From contig JACCXK010000250.1 of assembly GCA_013697055.1 (NCBI GenBank), positions 1 to 54,135 on the forward strand: a stretch of 54,135 bases of DNA. The letters are read 5' to 3'. The position numbers and the translations under genes were made by a program. The stretch's first letter is position 1. Each line of letters opens with the position of its first letter. Positions 9,521 to 20,147 of this stretch are shown here, one piece after another. The notes under the pieces are model-generated. The model had not been told where the DNA came from. It did no database searches and saw only the letters and a list, made by a program, of their open reading frames with translations. The stretch is from Alphaproteobacteria bacterium (GTDB taxonomy: Bacteria > Pseudomonadota > Alphaproteobacteria > Micropepsales > Micropepsaceae).

Positions 9521-9602
9521 GTCATTCCCGCGTAAGCGGGAATCCAACTTCTTGATCTACACGTTGGATGGAAAGTTGGATGCCCGCTTCCGCGGGCATG
9601 AC
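9521..9602. repeat. GTCAT...ATGAC long inverted repeat (REP/BIME-like)
   Basis: Left arm 9521-9550 and right arm 9573-9602 match as reverse complements at 27 of 30 positions. Each arm is itself a small hairpin (TTCCCGC/GCGGGAA; GCCCGC/GCGGGC). It fills the gap between the convergent mlaA and mdtC-like genes and may act as a bidirectional terminator. The same outer signature (GTCAT, ATCCA, TGGAT, ATGAC) recurs at the right end of the window. Confidence 0.85.
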
Positions 9603-9607
9603 AAGTT

Positions 9608-12600
9608 CTATTCCGCTGGGCTCGGCTTCGGCGTCGGGATGTGATCTTCCGGCTTGTCGCCCATCAGGCCGTGATACCACTTGTTCCAGAAACCGCTCGT
9701 CCAGTTGCCGAACCGGTCCATGTACAGGAACATCACCGGCGTGGTGTAGAGCGTCAGGATCTGGCTGAGGAACAGCCCGCCCACGATGGAGATGCCCAGG
9801 GGCTGGCGCAGCTCCGAGCCCTCGCCCAACCCGATCGCCAGCGGCAGCGCGCCCAGGATGGCGCCGGTGGTTGTCATCATGATGGGCCGGAAGCGGAGCA
9901 GGCACGCCTTGTAGATGGCGTCGTGGGAGCTCAGCCCCTCCTTGCGCTCCAGGTCGATGGCGAAGTCGATCATGATGATGGCGTTCTTCTTGACGATGCC
10001 GATCAAGAGGATCACGCCGATGGTGGCGATCAGGTCGAACTGGGTGCGGAACATCAAGAGCGCCATCACCGCGCCCACACCAGCCGACGGCAGGGTGGAA
10101 ATGATGGTGATGGGATGGATCAGGCTTTCATACAGGATGCCCAGGGTGATGTAAATGGTAAGGATCGCCGCCACCAGGAGGAAGGGCATGTTGGAAAAGC
10201 TCTTCTGGAAGAGCTGGGCGGTGCCGGCGGATTCGCCATGGACCGAAATCGGCACATTGATCCGGGTCATGGTGTTCTGGATGGCGTTCAGCGCTTCGCC
10301 GATTGCCACGCCCTTGGGCAGGCTGAACGAGAAGGTGGTGGCGACGAAAGGACCCTGGTGATTGACCGACAGGGGCGTGGTGCCGGGCCCGAAACTGGCG
10401 AAGGCCGAGAGCGGCACCATGGTTTCCACGCGTGTTGACACCGAGGCCCCGGTGGAAGAACCGCCGCGCGCACCGGTCGCCACGGCATTGATCTGCTGGT
10501 TGCGCACCGCGTCGGCGGCGATGGCGGCGGTGTCGGTGGCCGCCGTGCCGGTGTTGGTGCTCGTGCCGCTGCCGCCCGGCGCCGTGCCGGCAACAAACGC
10601 CCCGCCGGCCCCGGCGCTGGCCTGGGTGCCGCTGACCGAACCGCCGGAAGTCGAGATAAAGAGGTCGTGCAGGGTTTCGGGGCTCTGCCAGAAGGCGGGC
10701 GCCACCTCCATCACCACGTGATACTGGTTCTTGTCCTTGTAGATGGTCGAGACCTGGCGCTGGCCGAAGGCGTCATACAGGGCGTTGTCGATCTGGGCCG
10801 CATTCAGGCCCAGCCGCGCCGCGCTGACGCGGTCGATCTTCAAATCAACCTCAAGCCCCTTGTCCTGCTGGTCGGAATTGACGTCCTGCAACTCCGGCAC
10901 GTCCTGCAACGCGTTGGTGATCTTGGGCACCCAGATGTTGAGATCCTCCAAGGTGTCGGCCTGGACGGTGTATTGGTAATCGCCATTGCCCTGGCGGCCG
11001 CCGGCGCGGATGCCGCCGCCCGATTGCAGGAACAGGCGCGCGCCCGCCACCTTGAGCAGCTTGGGGCTCATGCGCTGGATCACTTCTGGGGTGGAGAGAC
11101 CGCGCTCGCGCCGCGATTTCAGGGTGACGAAGACATTGCCCGAATTGCTCGCCTGGCCGCCGGCGAACCCGCCCACCGTCAGCACCGCGGGATCGGACTT
11201 TACGATGTTGATGAATTGCAGGAATTTCTTCTGCATCGACTGGAACGAGATGCTCTGGTCACCGCGGATGCCGCCGAAGATCATGCCGTTGTCGACATCG
11301 GGGAAAAAGCCCTTGGGCACGATGCCCAGCAGGTAGAAATTCAGCCCCACCGCGACCAGCAGGGTCATCATGATGGTCTTGGGATTGCCCAGCGACCAGG
11401 TCAGGGTGCGGCGGTAGAAATCCTGCATCGCGTCGGTGGTGCGGCGCGACCAGCGCATCAGCCAGTTCTGGTCCTCGTTGACGGTGAAATCCAGATAGGC
11501 GCACATCATCGGCGTCACGGTCAGCGACACGATCATGGACATGATGATGGCCGTGGTGATGGTGACGGCGAATTCGTGGAAGATGCGCCCCACCAGCCCG
11601 CCGATCAGCAGCACCGGGAAGAACACCGCCACCAGCGAGATGCTCATCGAGAGGACGGTGAAACTGACCTCGCCCGCGCCCTTGCGCGCCGCGGTCAGGC
11701 GGTCTTCGCCATTTTCCAGGTGGCGGGTGACGTTCTCCAGCACCACGATGGTGTTGTCCACCACAAAACCGGTGGAGACGATCAGCGCCATCAGCGAGAA
11801 ATTGTTCAGGCTAAAGCCCAGCATGTACATGACGCCGAAGGTGCCCAGCAGCGACAGCGGCACGCAGATGGTGGGCACCAGGGTTGCCTTGAAGTTCCGC
11901 AGGAACAGGAACACCACAAGGATCACCAGAATGGTTGAGAGGATCAGGCTGACCTCGACATCGTGCACGGCGTTGCGAATGGAGGTTGTGGTGTCGAACA
12001 GGATGCCCTGGTCGATGCTGACGGGCAGCGCGGCCTTGAGCTCAGGCAATTGCTGGCGGATGCTGTCCACCACCTCGATCACATTGGCGCCGGGCTGCTT
12101 GGTAATCTGCACCAGGATGGCGGGGTTGCCGTTGAAGGTGCCCATGTTGCGGACATTCTCGACGCCGTCATAGACCTCGGCCACATCCTGCAGCCTCACG
12201 GCCGAACCGTTGCGATAGGCCACGATCAGGGTCTGGTAGTCGCTGGCGAGGCCGGCGGAGTCGTTCGCATAGACCTGGAAGCTCTGGCCCTTTTGCTGGA
12301 TGTCACCCTTGGGGCTGTTGGCGTTGGCGGAGCTGACGGCGGCGCGTACGTCTTCCAGCCCGATGCCATACTTGAACAAGGCGCGGGGGTTCAGTTCGAT
12401 GCGGATGGCCGGCAGCGAGGCGCCGGTCAGCGAGACATCGCCCACCCCGGAAATCTGGGACAGCTTTTGCTGGATGATGTTGGAGGCCTGGTCGTAGATC
12501 TGCCCGGTGGACAGCGTCTTGGAGGTCAGGGCCAGGATCAGGACCGGCTGGTCCGCGGGATTGAACTTGCGGTAGGTGGGATTGGACCGCAGCGCCGCCG

Positions 12601-12958
12601 GCAGATCGGCCCGCGCCGCATTGATCGCCGCCTGCACGTCGCGCGCCGCGCCGTCGATGTCGCGCTTGATGTCGAACTGCATCACGATCTGGGTATTGTT
12701 GACGTTGCTGCGCGACGTCATCTCGGTGACCCCGGCTATGGCGCCCAGATGTCGCTCCAAAGGCGTCGCCACGCTGGACGACATGGTTTCGGGCGACGCG
12801 CCCGGCATGTTGGCGCTGATCGCGATGGTGGGAATGTCGATATTGGGATAGGGCGCGACCGGCAGCAGGAAATAGGCGACCAGCCCCGCCAGACCCAGAC
12901 CCAGCGCCAGCAGGATCGTGGCGATCTTGCGTTGGATGAAGATCTGGGAAAAGTTCAT
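9608..12958 (-). CDS. mdtC: RND multidrug efflux permease, MdtC-like
   Basis: 1116 residues, longer than the about 1025 of E. coli MdtC. Twelve membrane segments with two large periplasmic domains. MdtC-like blocks include [45 protein letters not shown] and, in TM10, [14 protein letters not shown]. Two oddities: the TM4 Asp pair of AcrB (D407/D408) is D401-N402 here, and residues about 771-845 are a Gly/Ala/Thr/Ser-rich insert in the second periplasmic domain. Its ATG overlaps the stop of the mdtB-like gene (ATGA), so translation is coupled. MdtB and MdtC form a heterotrimer in E. coli. The TolC partner is not in the window. Confidence 0.9.
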   Translation of the reverse strand: MNFSQIFIQRKIATILLALGLGLAGLVAYFLLPVAPYPNIDIPTIAISANMPGASPETMSSSVATPLERHLGAIAGVTEMTSRSNVNNTQIVMQFDIKRDIDGAARDVQAAINAARADLPAALRSNPTYRKFNPADQPVLILALTSKTLSTGQIYDQASNIIQQKLSQISGVGDVSLTGASLPAIRIELNPRALFKYGIGLEDVRAAVSSANANSPKGDIQQKGQSFQVYANDSAGLASDYQTLIVAYRNGSAVRLQDVAEVYDGVENVRNMGTFNGNPAILVQITKQPGANVIEVVDSIRQQLPELKAALPVSIDQGILFDTTTSIRNAVHDVEVSLILSTILVILVVFLFLRNFKATLVPTICVPLSLLGTFGVMYMLGFSLNNFSLMALIVSTGFVVDNTIVVLENVTRHLENGEDRLTAARKGAGEVSFTVLSMSISLVAVFFPVLLIGGLVGRIFHEFAVTITTAIIMSMIVSLTVTPMMCAYLDFTVNEDQNWLMRWSRRTTDAMQDFYRRTLTWSLGNPKTIMMTLLVAVGLNFYLLGIVPKGFFPDVDNGMIFGGIRGDQSISFQSMQKKFLQFINIVKSDPAVLTVGGFAGGQASNSGNVFVTLKSRRERGLSTPEVIQRMSPKLLKVAGARLFLQSGGGIRAGGRQGNGDYQYTVQADTLEDLNIWVPKITNALQDVPELQDVNSDQQDKGLEVDLKIDRVSAARLGLNAAQIDNALYDAFGQRQVSTIYKDKNQYHVVMEVAPAFWQSPETLHDLFISTSGGSVSGTQASAGAGGAFVAGTAPGGSGTSTNTGTAATDTAAIAADAVRNQQINAVATGARGGSSTGASVSTRVETMVPLSAFASFGPGTTPLSVNHQGPFVATTFSFSLPKGVAIGEALNAIQNTMTRINVPISVHGESAGTAQLFQKSFSNMPFLLVAAILTIYITLGILYESLIHPITIISTLPSAGVGAVMALLMFRTQFDLIATIGVILLIGIVKKNAIIMIDFAIDLERKEGLSSHDAIYKACLLRFRPIMMTTTGAILGALPLAIGLGEGSELRQPLGISIVGGLFLSQILTLYTTPVMFLYMDRFGNWTSGFWNKWYHGLMGDKPEDHIPTPKPSPAE

Positions 12959-15900
12959 TCCGCCGGCTCCGGTTCAGGTCCGGCATGGGCGGCCTTGCGG
13001 CGCGCGCGCCATTCGCGGATGTCCCGTCCCGCCGTGTCGAAATAGATATAGATGACGGGGGTGGTGAACAGGGTCAGGAGCTGGCTGACCAGCAATCCGC
13101 CCACGATGGAAATGCCCAGGGGATGGCGCAATTCCGAACCCATGCCCGAGCCCAGCATCAGCGGAAGTGCGCCGAACAGCGCCGCCACCGTGGTCATCAG
13201 GATGGGGCGGAAGCGCAGCAGCGCCGCCTGGTGAATCGCCTCTTCCGGCGACTTGCCTTCGTTGCGTTCGGCTTCCAGCGCAAAATCGATCATCATGATG
13301 GCGTTCTTCTTGACGATGCCGATCAGGAGGATGATGCCGATGATGGAAACGATGTTGAGGTCGTGACCGCTGACGATCAGCGCCAGCAGCGCGCCCACGC
13401 CCGCGGACGGCAGGGTGGACAGGATGGTCACCGGATGGATGAAACTCTCATACAAGACGCCCAGCACGATATAGACGGTGACGATGGCGGCCAGGATCAG
13501 CAGCACTTCATTGGAAAGCGCGGACTGGAACGCGAGCGCCGAGCCCTCAAACTGGGTAGTAATGCCGGGCGGCGGGCCGGCGATCTTTTCGGCGGCCTGG
13601 ATGGCATCCACCGCCGCGCCCAGCGCATAGCCCGGCGCCACGTCGAAGGAGAAGGTGGCGGAGGGAAATTGCGACAGATGATCGATCTGCAACTGGGTGG
13701 CCCGCTCCTCGACCTTGGCGATGGCGGCCAGCGGCACCTGCCCGCCGCCGGCGGTGGGCAGGTAGATATCCTGCAGCGACTGCACCGAATTCTGCAGCTT
13801 GGGATCGGCTTCCAGGATCACCCGGCGCTGGTTGGACTGGGTGAAGATGGTGGAAATGATGCGCTGGCCGAAACTGTCATACAGCGCATTGTCGATGGTT
13901 GCCGAGGTGACGCCGAACCGTGCCGCGGTATCGCGGTCCACATTCACATAGGCTGACAGTCCCCTGTCCATGAAAGAGGTGGAGACATTGCGCAGCGCCT
14001 TCTGCTTGGCCAATTCCGCCACCAGCTTGGGCACATATTGGTTGAGCGAAGCGCTGGTCGCCGCCTGCAACACGAACTGGTACTGGGCGCGGGAGACCAC
14101 CGAGTCCGTGGTCAGGTCCTGTACCGGCTGCAGGTAGAAGGTGATGCCGGGCACGGTATGGGCGTCCTCCATCAGCCGCTCCATCACCGTGGTGACACCG
14201 TCGCGCTGGTCCTTGGGCTTGAGGTTGATCAGGAAGCGGCCGCTGTTGACGGTGTTGTTGGTGCCGTCCACGCCGATGAAGGACGACAGGCTCGCCACAT
14301 CGGGATCGGCAAGCAGCTTGGCGGCCAGTTGCTGCTGGCGCTTGGACATGGCGTCGAACGAAACGGTGGGACCGGCCTCGGTGATGGCCTGGATGAAGCC
14401 GGTATCCTGCAGGGGGAAGAAACCCTTGGGGATGGCGATATACATCAGCACCGTCAGCACCAGGGTGCCGACCGCCACCAGCAAAGTCAGTCTCTGGTGC
14501 TTGAGCACCCAGACCAGCAGCCGGTCATATTCGGCCACCAGGCGTTCGTAATAGCCCTCGATGCGCCTCTGGATGCCGCTTTCGCGCTTTTCATCCTCCG
14601 AATGGGTGCGCAGCAGTTTGGCGCACAGCATCGGCACCAGGGTCAGCGACACCACCGCAGAGATCAGGATGGTCACCGCCAGGGTGACGGCAAATTCGCG
14701 GAACAGCCGCCCCACCACTTCCTGCATGAACAGCAGCGGGATCAGCACCGCGATCAGGGACACGGTCAGCGATACGATGGTGAAGCCGATTTCGCCGGCG
14801 CCCTTCATAGCGGCGCTGTAGGGGGTTTCGCCCTTTTCGATATAGCGGCTGATATTCTCGATCATCACGATGGCGTCATCCACCACAAAGCCGGTGGAAA
14901 TGGTCAGCGCCATCAAGGAGAGATTGTTGAGCGAATAGCCCATCAGGTACATCACCGCGAAGGTGCCCACGATGGACAGCGGCACCGAAAGCGACGGGAT
15001 GAAGGTGGCGGGCAGGCTGCCCAGGAAGCAGTAGATCACGATCACCACCAGCACGACCGCCAGCATCAACTCGAATTCCACGTCCGCCACCGAGGCGCGG
15101 ATGGTTTCGGTGCGGTCGGTCAGCGTCTTCACATCCACCGAGCGCGGTAACCCCGCCTGGATCTGGGGCAGCAGTTCCTTGATGGAATCCACCACCTGGA
15201 TGACGTTGGCGCCCGGCTGGCGCTGCACATTGATCAGCACCGCCGGTGTCTTGTTCGCCCAGCTCGACAGCTTGCTGTTCTCGGCGCCCTGCACGACATT
15301 GGCGACATCGCGCAGAAAAACAGGAGCGCCGTTCTTGTAGGCCACCACGATGTTGTTATAGGCGTCGGCGTCCTGCAGCTGGTCGTTGGCGTTGATGGTG
15401 TAGGACTGGGCGGCGCCGTCAAAGCTGCCCTTGGGCGAATTGGAATTGTTGTTGGCGATGGTGGTGCGCAAATCGTCGATGTTCAGCCCCAGCGCCGCCA
15501 GCCTTTGCAGGTTGGCTTGCACCCGCACGGCCGGCTTCTGGCCGCCGGAAATGCTGACCAGGCCCACGCCGTAAAGCTGGGAAATCTTCTGGGCGATGCG
15601 CGTATCGGCCAGCTCCTCCACCGTGGTGATGGGCAGGCTCTTGGAACTGACGGCCAGGGTGATCACCGGCGCGTCGGCCGGATTGACCTTGGCATAGACC
15701 GGCGGCGCCGGCAGCAGGTTGTTGGGAAGAAGCTGGTTGGAGGCGTTGATCGCCGCCTGCACTTCCTGTTCGGCAATGTCCAGCGAGAGCGAAAGGTCAA
15801 ACTGCAGGGTGATGACCGAGGAGCCGGCGGAGGAGATGGACGACATCTCCTTCAGGCCCGGCATCTGGCCGAATTGCTTTTCCAGCGGCGCGGTGACCGA

Positions 15901-16128
15901 GGTGGTCATCACGTCGGGACTGCCGCCCGGCAGGAAGGTCTGCACCTGGATGGTGGGATAATCCACTTCCGGCAGGGCCGACAGCGGCAGGAATTTGTAG
16001 CCCGACAGACCCACCAGCAGGATGGCGATCATCAGCAGCGAGGTCGCTACGGGGCGCTCGATGAAGGGCGCCGAGATATTGGCGCCGCTCTGGGGTTCAG
16101 GCGAAGGGCCCGTTGGCGTGACGGTCAC
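12955..16128 (-). CDS. mdtB: RND multidrug efflux permease, MdtB-like
   Basis: 1057 residues from GTG 16128, which overlaps the adaptor stop (GTGA). A longer in-frame start at 16203 would add 25 Arg-rich residues read out of the adaptor's C-terminus, so it is rejected. MdtB features: [31 protein letters not shown]4 [22 protein letters not shown] with both proton-relay Asp residues (D417, D418), and TM10 [18 protein letters not shown]. This subunit therefore keeps the complete relay that its MdtC-like partner lacks. It is an inner-membrane proton-driven exporter; substrates are unknown, though bile salts, novobiocin and metals are reported for MdtABC. Confidence 0.93.
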   Translation of the reverse strand: MTVTPTGPSPEPQSGANISAPFIERPVATSLLMIAILLVGLSGYKFLPLSALPEVDYPTIQVQTFLPGGSPDVMTTSVTAPLEKQFGQMPGLKEMSSISSAGSSVITLQFDLSLSLDIAEQEVQAAINASNQLLPNNLLPAPPVYAKVNPADAPVITLAVSSKSLPITTVEELADTRIAQKISQLYGVGLVSISGGQKPAVRVQANLQRLAALGLNIDDLRTTIANNNSNSPKGSFDGAAQSYTINANDQLQDADAYNNIVVAYKNGAPVFLRDVANVVQGAENSKLSSWANKTPAVLINVQRQPGANVIQVVDSIKELLPQIQAGLPRSVDVKTLTDRTETIRASVADVEFELMLAVVLVVIVIYCFLGSLPATFIPSLSVPLSIVGTFAVMYLMGYSLNNLSLMALTISTGFVVDDAIVMIENISRYIEKGETPYSAAMKGAGEIGFTIVSLTVSLIAVLIPLLFMQEVVGRLFREFAVTLAVTILISAVVSLTLVPMLCAKLLRTHSEDEKRESGIQRRIEGYYERLVAEYDRLLVWVLKHQRLTLLVAVGTLVLTVLMYIAIPKGFFPLQDTGFIQAITEAGPTVSFDAMSKRQQQLAAKLLADPDVASLSSFIGVDGTNNTVNSGRFLINLKPKDQRDGVTTVMERLMEDAHTVPGITFYLQPVQDLTTDSVVSRAQYQFVLQAATSASLNQYVPKLVAELAKQKALRNVSTSFMDRGLSAYVNVDRDTAARFGVTSATIDNALYDSFGQRIISTIFTQSNQRRVILEADPKLQNSVQSLQDIYLPTAGGGQVPLAAIAKVEERATQLQIDHLSQFPSATFSFDVAPGYALGAAVDAIQAAEKIAGPPPGITTQFEGSALAFQSALSNEVLLILAAIVTVYIVLGVLYESFIHPVTILSTLPSAGVGALLALIVSGHDLNIVSIIGIILLIGIVKKNAIMMIDFALEAERNEGKSPEEAIHQAALLRFRPILMTTVAALFGALPLMLGSGMGSELRHPLGISIVGGLLVSQLLTLFTTPVIYIYFDTAGRDIREWRARRKAAHAGPEPEPAE

Positions 16129-17636
16129 GGCGCGGCGCCGCCGCCGCCCCCACGGCGTCCGCCGGCGCCGCCGCGGCGCATCTGCGACATCGCCTTGGAG
16201 CAATCTGCGCTGAGGTCATCGCGATTCTGGAACAGGCACATCCGCATCTCGCGGCTGCCCGGCTTGGCGTCGGGACACAGCTTCTTGAGATCCTCGCCGC
16301 AGGACTTGGTCACTGCGGCCTGCGTCTGGGCGCGGCGCGCGGCGCGGGCGGCGTCATCCTCGCCATTGCCGGACGGCGCGGTGATCTTGACGTTCTGGTT
16401 GGGGATCTCCACGTCGGCGCCATCGCGCAAACGGTCGGCGCCATCCACCACCACCGTGTCGCCGGGGTTTACGCCCGACAGGACCTGGATGTTGTTGCCG
16501 TCCTGCACGCCGGTCTTGACGTTGTGCTGGTTGACGGTCTTTTCCGGCGTCACCACGAAGACATAGCTGCCGTCGGCGCCGCGCTGGATGGCGGCCACCG
16601 GCACGACGGTGACGTTGTGCAACGTGTCCACCAGCAGTTTTACGTTTACGAACTGGGCGGGAAACAGCTTGCTGTCCTTGTTGCCGAACAAGGCGCGCAG
16701 CTTTACCGAGCCCGTGGTGGGATCCACCACCGTGTCCACCGCCGACAGGTTTCCGCTGGTGATCTTGTTGACCTGGGCGCGGTCATAGACATCCACCGGC
16801 AGGGTGGCGCCGCTGTTCACACGGGTCACGACCTGGGCGACCCGGTCCTCGGGAATGGTGAACAGCACGCTCATGGGATCGAGCTGGGTCACCACCACGA
16901 TGCCATTGGACTGGCCCGCCTGCACGATATTGCCGATATCCACCAGATGAATGCCGGCGCGGCCCTCTACCGGCGAAACGATGTTGGTGTAGCCCAGGTT
17001 GATGCGGGCGGTTTCAACATTGGCTTGGTCGGAGACCACGATGCCCTCGGTGGAGCGCACCGTCGCGGCCTGGGTCGCCACCTGCTGCTGGGCGATGGCG
17101 TTCTGGGCCAGCAGCGCCTGGTAGCGCTGCAGGTCCACCTTGGCGTTGGCAAGGGTGGCGGCATCGCGCGCCAACTGGCCGCGCGCCTGGTCCAGCGACG
17201 CCTGATAGGGGCGCGGATCGATCTGGGCGAGCGTCTCGCCGGCCTTGACCATCTGGCCTTCGGTGAAGTTCAGCTTGATCAGCATGCCGCCAACCTGGGG
17301 GCGCACCGTGGCGGTCGAAAGCGGTGTCACCGTGCCCAGCGCGTTGAGAGTCACATTGATGTCGCCCGAGATGGCCTTGGCCACACCCACCGGCTGCGCG
17401 CCCGAGTTGATCTGGCCGCGGCGGGCCTGGTTCTTGGGAGGATAGATCGCCCAGATGATGCCGGCCAGAATCACCAGCGCGACCGCGAACCACACCACCC
17501 GCGACAGGCGGGGATTGCGCGAGCTCCAGCTTTTGACGCCGGCCCAGGTACGGCCCACGGGCCCCGGTGCGCCTGCGGCGGCGCGCTCAAAATCACCCGG
17601 AGAGCGATCGATATTCATCAGGTCAATCCGTGTCAC
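16125..17636 (-). CDS. mdtA: RND periplasmic adaptor, MdtA-like, with C-terminal Cys-rich extension
   Basis: 503 residues from GTG 17636 (AGGG seven bases upstream); ATG 17618 is an alternative. Order: cytoplasmic N-terminus, membrane anchor 48-65, lipoyl half [30 protein letters not shown], coiled-coil hairpin 145-210, second lipoyl half, and beta-barrel/MP domain to about 420. E. coli MdtA is about 415 residues and ends near there. The extra 80 residues hold Cys446, 454, 467 and 479 in a C-x7-C-x12-C-x11-C pattern ([15 protein letters not shown]) like the cysteine-rich repeat PF00839, followed by a Gly/Arg tail. First gene of the mdtABC-like operon. Confidence 0.9.
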   Translation of the reverse strand: MTRIDLMNIDRSPGDFERAAAGAPGPVGRTWAGVKSWSSRNPRLSRVVWFAVALVILAGIIWAIYPPKNQARRGQINSGAQPVGVAKAISGDINVTLNALGTVTPLSTATVRPQVGGMLIKLNFTEGQMVKAGETLAQIDPRPYQASLDQARGQLARDAATLANAKVDLQRYQALLAQNAIAQQQVATQAATVRSTEGIVVSDQANVETARINLGYTNIVSPVEGRAGIHLVDIGNIVQAGQSNGIVVVTQLDPMSVLFTIPEDRVAQVVTRVNSGATLPVDVYDRAQVNKITSGNLSAVDTVVDPTTGSVKLRALFGNKDSKLFPAQFVNVKLLVDTLHNVTVVPVAAIQRGADGSYVFVVTPEKTVNQHNVKTGVQDGNNIQVLSGVNPGDTVVVDGADRLRDGADVEIPNQNVKITAPSGNGEDDAARAARRAQTQAAVTKSCGEDLKKLCPDAKPGSREMRMCLFQNRDDLSADCSKAMSQMRRGGAGGRRGGGGGAAP

Positions 17637-17858
17637 AAAAGGGCCCTAAAGCCCAAGGAAACTTAATATGTCGAATGGGTTAGCACCGCGAAGCTGAACG
17701 CAGTGTGAACCTTATACCCTCAACGTCGTAGGGCTGATATAGCCGCCCTGTAAGGGAGAATTATGTCGCAAGTGTCCCAACAACTGGTACGGCAGGCGCA
17801 ATAACGCTATGTCGGCCCCCAGCCTCCTGCCGGCGCGATAACAAGAACAGGCGACTTG
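17637..17858. promoter_or_regulatory. Divergent region between mdtA and dedA genes, with short leader ORFs
   Basis: The region must carry the mdtABC promoter (minus) and that of the DedA gene (plus). A 13-codon ORF at 17763-17804 (MSQVSQQLVRQAQ) has the strongest ribosome-binding site nearby (AAGGGAG, six bases before ATG). A 10-codon ORF follows at 17809-17841. Both end shortly before the DedA start, so they could be leader peptides. Coding is unproven. Confidence 0.4.
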
Positions 17859-18401
17859 GTGTTTCTCAATATTTTTCATTGGTTTGTTCACGATGCGCGG
17901 ACCTGGGTCACCGTCACCGCCCAGACCCACCCCTATTGGGTCTTTCCCATCGCCTTCGCCATCGCCTTTTCGGAATCTTTCGTCGGCGTGTCGTTTCTCA
18001 TTCCCGGCACCATCCTGCTGCTGACCATGGGCGGGGTGATCGGCGCCAGCCATATCGGCCTGTTTCCGGCCGTGTCGGGCGCGATCATCGGCTCGGTGCT
18101 GGGCGACTGGATCTCGTGGTGGATCGGCTATCACTATCATCACAAGATCGTCCATTCCTGGCTGTTCCGGCGCTTCGAGGAGCAGATTGAAAAGGGCCTG
18201 CATTTCTTTCATCGCTGGGGCACCTGGGCGATCTTCATCGGCCGCTTCATGGGGCCGTTCCGCGCCACCGTGCCCCTGGTGGCGGGCATGTCTGAACTGG
18301 AATTCTGGCCTTTCATGATTGCCAACGCCGCCTCTGCGGTGATCTGGGCCGTGGCGCTGCTGGCGTTCCCGGCCATGGCCGCACACTATCTTCTGACCTA
18401 A
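17859..18401 (+). CDS. DedA family membrane protein
   Basis: 180 residues from GTG 17859 (AGG seven bases upstream; TTG 17856 also possible). DedA/SNARE-associated domain features: FPIAFAIAFSESFVGVSFLIPG, a conserved acidic/glycine segment GSVLGDWISWWIGY, and the hallmark GRFMGPFRATVPLVAGM. Four to five membrane segments and a short C-terminus. DedA proteins support membrane homeostasis, and members are reported as polyprenyl-phosphate or lipid flippases. Position just upstream of the EPS locus would suit recycling of undecaprenyl phosphate, but this is inference. Confidence 0.88.
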   Translation: MFLNIFHWFVHDARTWVTVTAQTHPYWVFPIAFAIAFSESFVGVSFLIPGTILLLTMGGVIGASHIGLFPAVSGAIIGSVLGDWISWWIGYHYHHKIVHSWLFRRFEEQIEKGLHFFHRWGTWAIFIGRFMGPFRATVPLVAGMSELEFWPFMIANAASAVIWAVALLAFPAMAAHYLLT

Positions 18402-18517
18402 GCATATGATTTGAAAGTTATTTTTCGGTAAGGTCGGCACGCGCCGCCCGTCCGCAACCCCCATGCGCCCAAAATGGGACTAGGCTCACGGTTAATTGGC
18501 CTCAAGGCTGTCCCGCG

Positions 18518-18589
18518 GATGCAGGGCGGGTTCGTTTTGGCACCAAAAGGGCCAAAATGGCGGGTTCCCGCTGGCCCATCTCCTGCATC
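18518..18589 (+). promoter_or_regulatory. Nested inverted repeats in the leader of the EPS operon
   Basis: Three nested helices: GATGCAGG (18518-18525) with CCTGCATC (18582-18589); GGGCCA (18549-18554) with TGGCCC (18572-18577); and GCGGG (18560-18564) with CCCGC (18567-18571) around TT. A five-base AAATG bulge lies on the left side between the two inner helices. The structure ends 34 bases before the proposed GTG start. It lacks a T-run and is not a simple terminator. A structured 5' UTR is the likeliest reading. Confidence 0.45.
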
Positions 18590-18623
18590 TGCCCCTCACG
18601 AAGCCATAGCCCCAAGGCTGAAC

Positions 18624-19301
18624 GTGAGCAGGCATCTGACGTCCGAATCCGTGATGAAGGCGGTTTTCCCCGCCTTTGACGGCTTTGCCCTGACCGTCAC
18701 CGGCCAATCCGAACGCATCGACACCAAGCGGTTGCTGGACGTGGTCCTGGCCGGCCTGTTGTTGGTGCTGTGCTTTCCCGTCCTGGCGCTGGTGTCGCTG
18801 GCGGTGGCTCTGGAATCGCCCGGTCCGGTGCTGTTCTGCCAGAAGCGCACCGGCCGATGCGGCAAGACCTTCCCGATCTTCAAATTCCGCTCCATGCACG
18901 TGATGGAGGATGACGCCCACATCAAGCAGGCGTGCAAGGGCGATGTCCGCATCACCCGCGTCGGCCGCGTCATCCGCAAGCTTTCGCTGGACGAACTGCC
19001 CCAGCTCATCAACGTTCTGTCCGGCGACATGTCGCTGGTCGGGCCCCGCCCGCATGCGGTGGCCCATGACATCGAATATGGCGCCGCGATCTCCAACTAC
19101 GCCGTTCGTCAGCGGGTCAGGCCGGGTATCACCGGCTGGGCCCAGGTGAACGGCGCACGCGGCGCCACACCCACCATCCAGATCATGCAGGACCGCGTGA
19201 ATCTGGACGCCTGGTATGTCGAACATGCCGGCCTGGCGCTGGACCTGACCATCCTGGCGCGCACGCCGCTGGAAGTGTTGCGCACGCGGAATGCGCACTG
19301 A
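18624..19301 (+). CDS. Priming polyprenyl-phosphate sugar-1-phosphate transferase (ExoY/PssY/HfsE type)
   Basis: 225 residues from GTG 18624 (AAGG six bases upstream). ATG 18654 is the alternative; an upstream in-frame ATG at 18474 reads through the inverted-repeat leader and is disfavoured. One hydrophobic hairpin (37-62), then the bacterial sugar transferase core (PF02397): KFRSM (87-91), DELPQLINVLSGDMSLVGPRP, and RPGITGWAQVNG. It would start the repeat unit by moving sugar-1-phosphate to undecaprenyl phosphate at the inner membrane. The short form lacks the extra membrane segments of WbaP. First gene of the EPS operon; its stop overlaps the next ATG by one base. Confidence 0.92.
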   Translation: MSRHLTSESVMKAVFPAFDGFALTVTGQSERIDTKRLLDVVLAGLLLVLCFPVLALVSLAVALESPGPVLFCQKRTGRCGKTFPIFKFRSMHVMEDDAHIKQACKGDVRITRVGRVIRKLSLDELPQLINVLSGDMSLVGPRPHAVAHDIEYGAAISNYAVRQRVRPGITGWAQVNGARGATPTIQIMQDRVNLDAWYVEHAGLALDLTILARTPLEVLRTRNAH

Positions 19302-20140
19302 TGCGCGCCGCTCTTTCCATTCCCGCACAGTATGAAGCACCCGCCCAGCCGTTGCTGGAAGCGGCCAATGATTCCTATACCGAAGTCACGGTCGGCGGCA
19401 TCGCCACCGCCTGCCTGTCGCGCGATGGCCTGGCCCGCATGATGCTGCAGGACTGCCTGGACGCGCGGTCCAATCCCTTTTCCCAGCCCAAGCTGGTGTT
19501 TGCCTCCAACGGCCATGCCATTGCGCTGGCCGCCCAGGACGAAACCTTCCGCTTCATTTTCGAACAGGCCGACATCATCCATGCCGACGGCCAGGCCGCG
19601 GTGTTTGCCTCGCGCATGACCGCGACCCCGATCCCGGAGCGCAGCGCCACCACCGATTTCATCCATGACGCCTCCAAGCTGGCGGCCGAACACGGGCTGC
19701 GCTTCTTCCTGTTGGGCGCCACCGAAGAGGCCAATGCGGAAGCCGCGCGCGTGTTGCGCGAAACCTATCCCGGCCTGCAGATCGTGGGCCGCCACCATGG
19801 CTATTTCGGCCGCGCCGACGAAGACGATATCTGCGACGAGATCAACCTGACCCAGCCGGACGTGGTGTGGGTCGGCCTGTCGGTGCCGCTGGAGTATGAA
19901 TTCGCCGTCCGCAACAAGACCCGGCTCAAAGCCGGCTGGCTGGTGACCTGCGGCGGCTGCTACAATTTCGTCACTGGCGCCTACAGCAGAGCCCCCGGCT
20001 GGATGCAGGTTTGCGGCCTGGAATGGCTGTTCCGACTGGTGAAAGAGCCCAAAAGGCTGTTCTGGCGCTATGCCGTGACCAACCCGCTTGCGATTTTTTT
20101 ACTTTTGACGCGCACAAGTTCCCTGCAGGCAGCGCCATAG
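19301..20140 (+). CDS. WecG/TagA/CpsF family glycosyltransferase (GT26)
   Basis: 279 residues; ATG overlaps the stop of the sugar transferase (TGATG). GT26 signatures are FASNGHAIALA (68-78), DIIHADGQ with the catalytic-type Asp96, FFLLGATEEANAEAA, VVWVGLSVPLEYEF, and the C-terminal SRAPGWMQVCGLEWLFRLVKEP. Family members add the second sugar, such as N-acetylmannosamine or its uronic acid, to lipid-linked N-acetylglucosamine. HfsJ of the Caulobacter holdfast belongs to this family. Here it most likely adds the second residue of the repeat unit; the actual sugar is unknown. Confidence 0.92.
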   Translation: MRAALSIPAQYEAPAQPLLEAANDSYTEVTVGGIATACLSRDGLARMMLQDCLDARSNPFSQPKLVFASNGHAIALAAQDETFRFIFEQADIIHADGQAAVFASRMTATPIPERSATTDFIHDASKLAAEHGLRFFLLGATEEANAEAARVLRETYPGLQIVGRHHGYFGRADEDDICDEINLTQPDVVWVGLSVPLEYEFAVRNKTRLKAGWLVTCGGCYNFVTGAYSRAPGWMQVCGLEWLFRLVKEPKRLFWRYAVTNPLAIFLLLTRTSSLQAAP

Positions 20141-20147
20141 GACGTCC

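Noticed and set aside
16129..16203. 25-residue Arg-rich extension of the MdtB-like permease
   Set aside because: It is the adaptor's C-terminal Gly/Arg-rich coding sequence read in another frame; GTG 16128 overlapping the adaptor stop is the natural start.
18474..18623. N-terminal extension of the priming sugar transferase
   Set aside because: Frame is open but low in recognisable structure, and it contains the nested inverted repeats; a better ribosome-binding site precedes GTG 18624.
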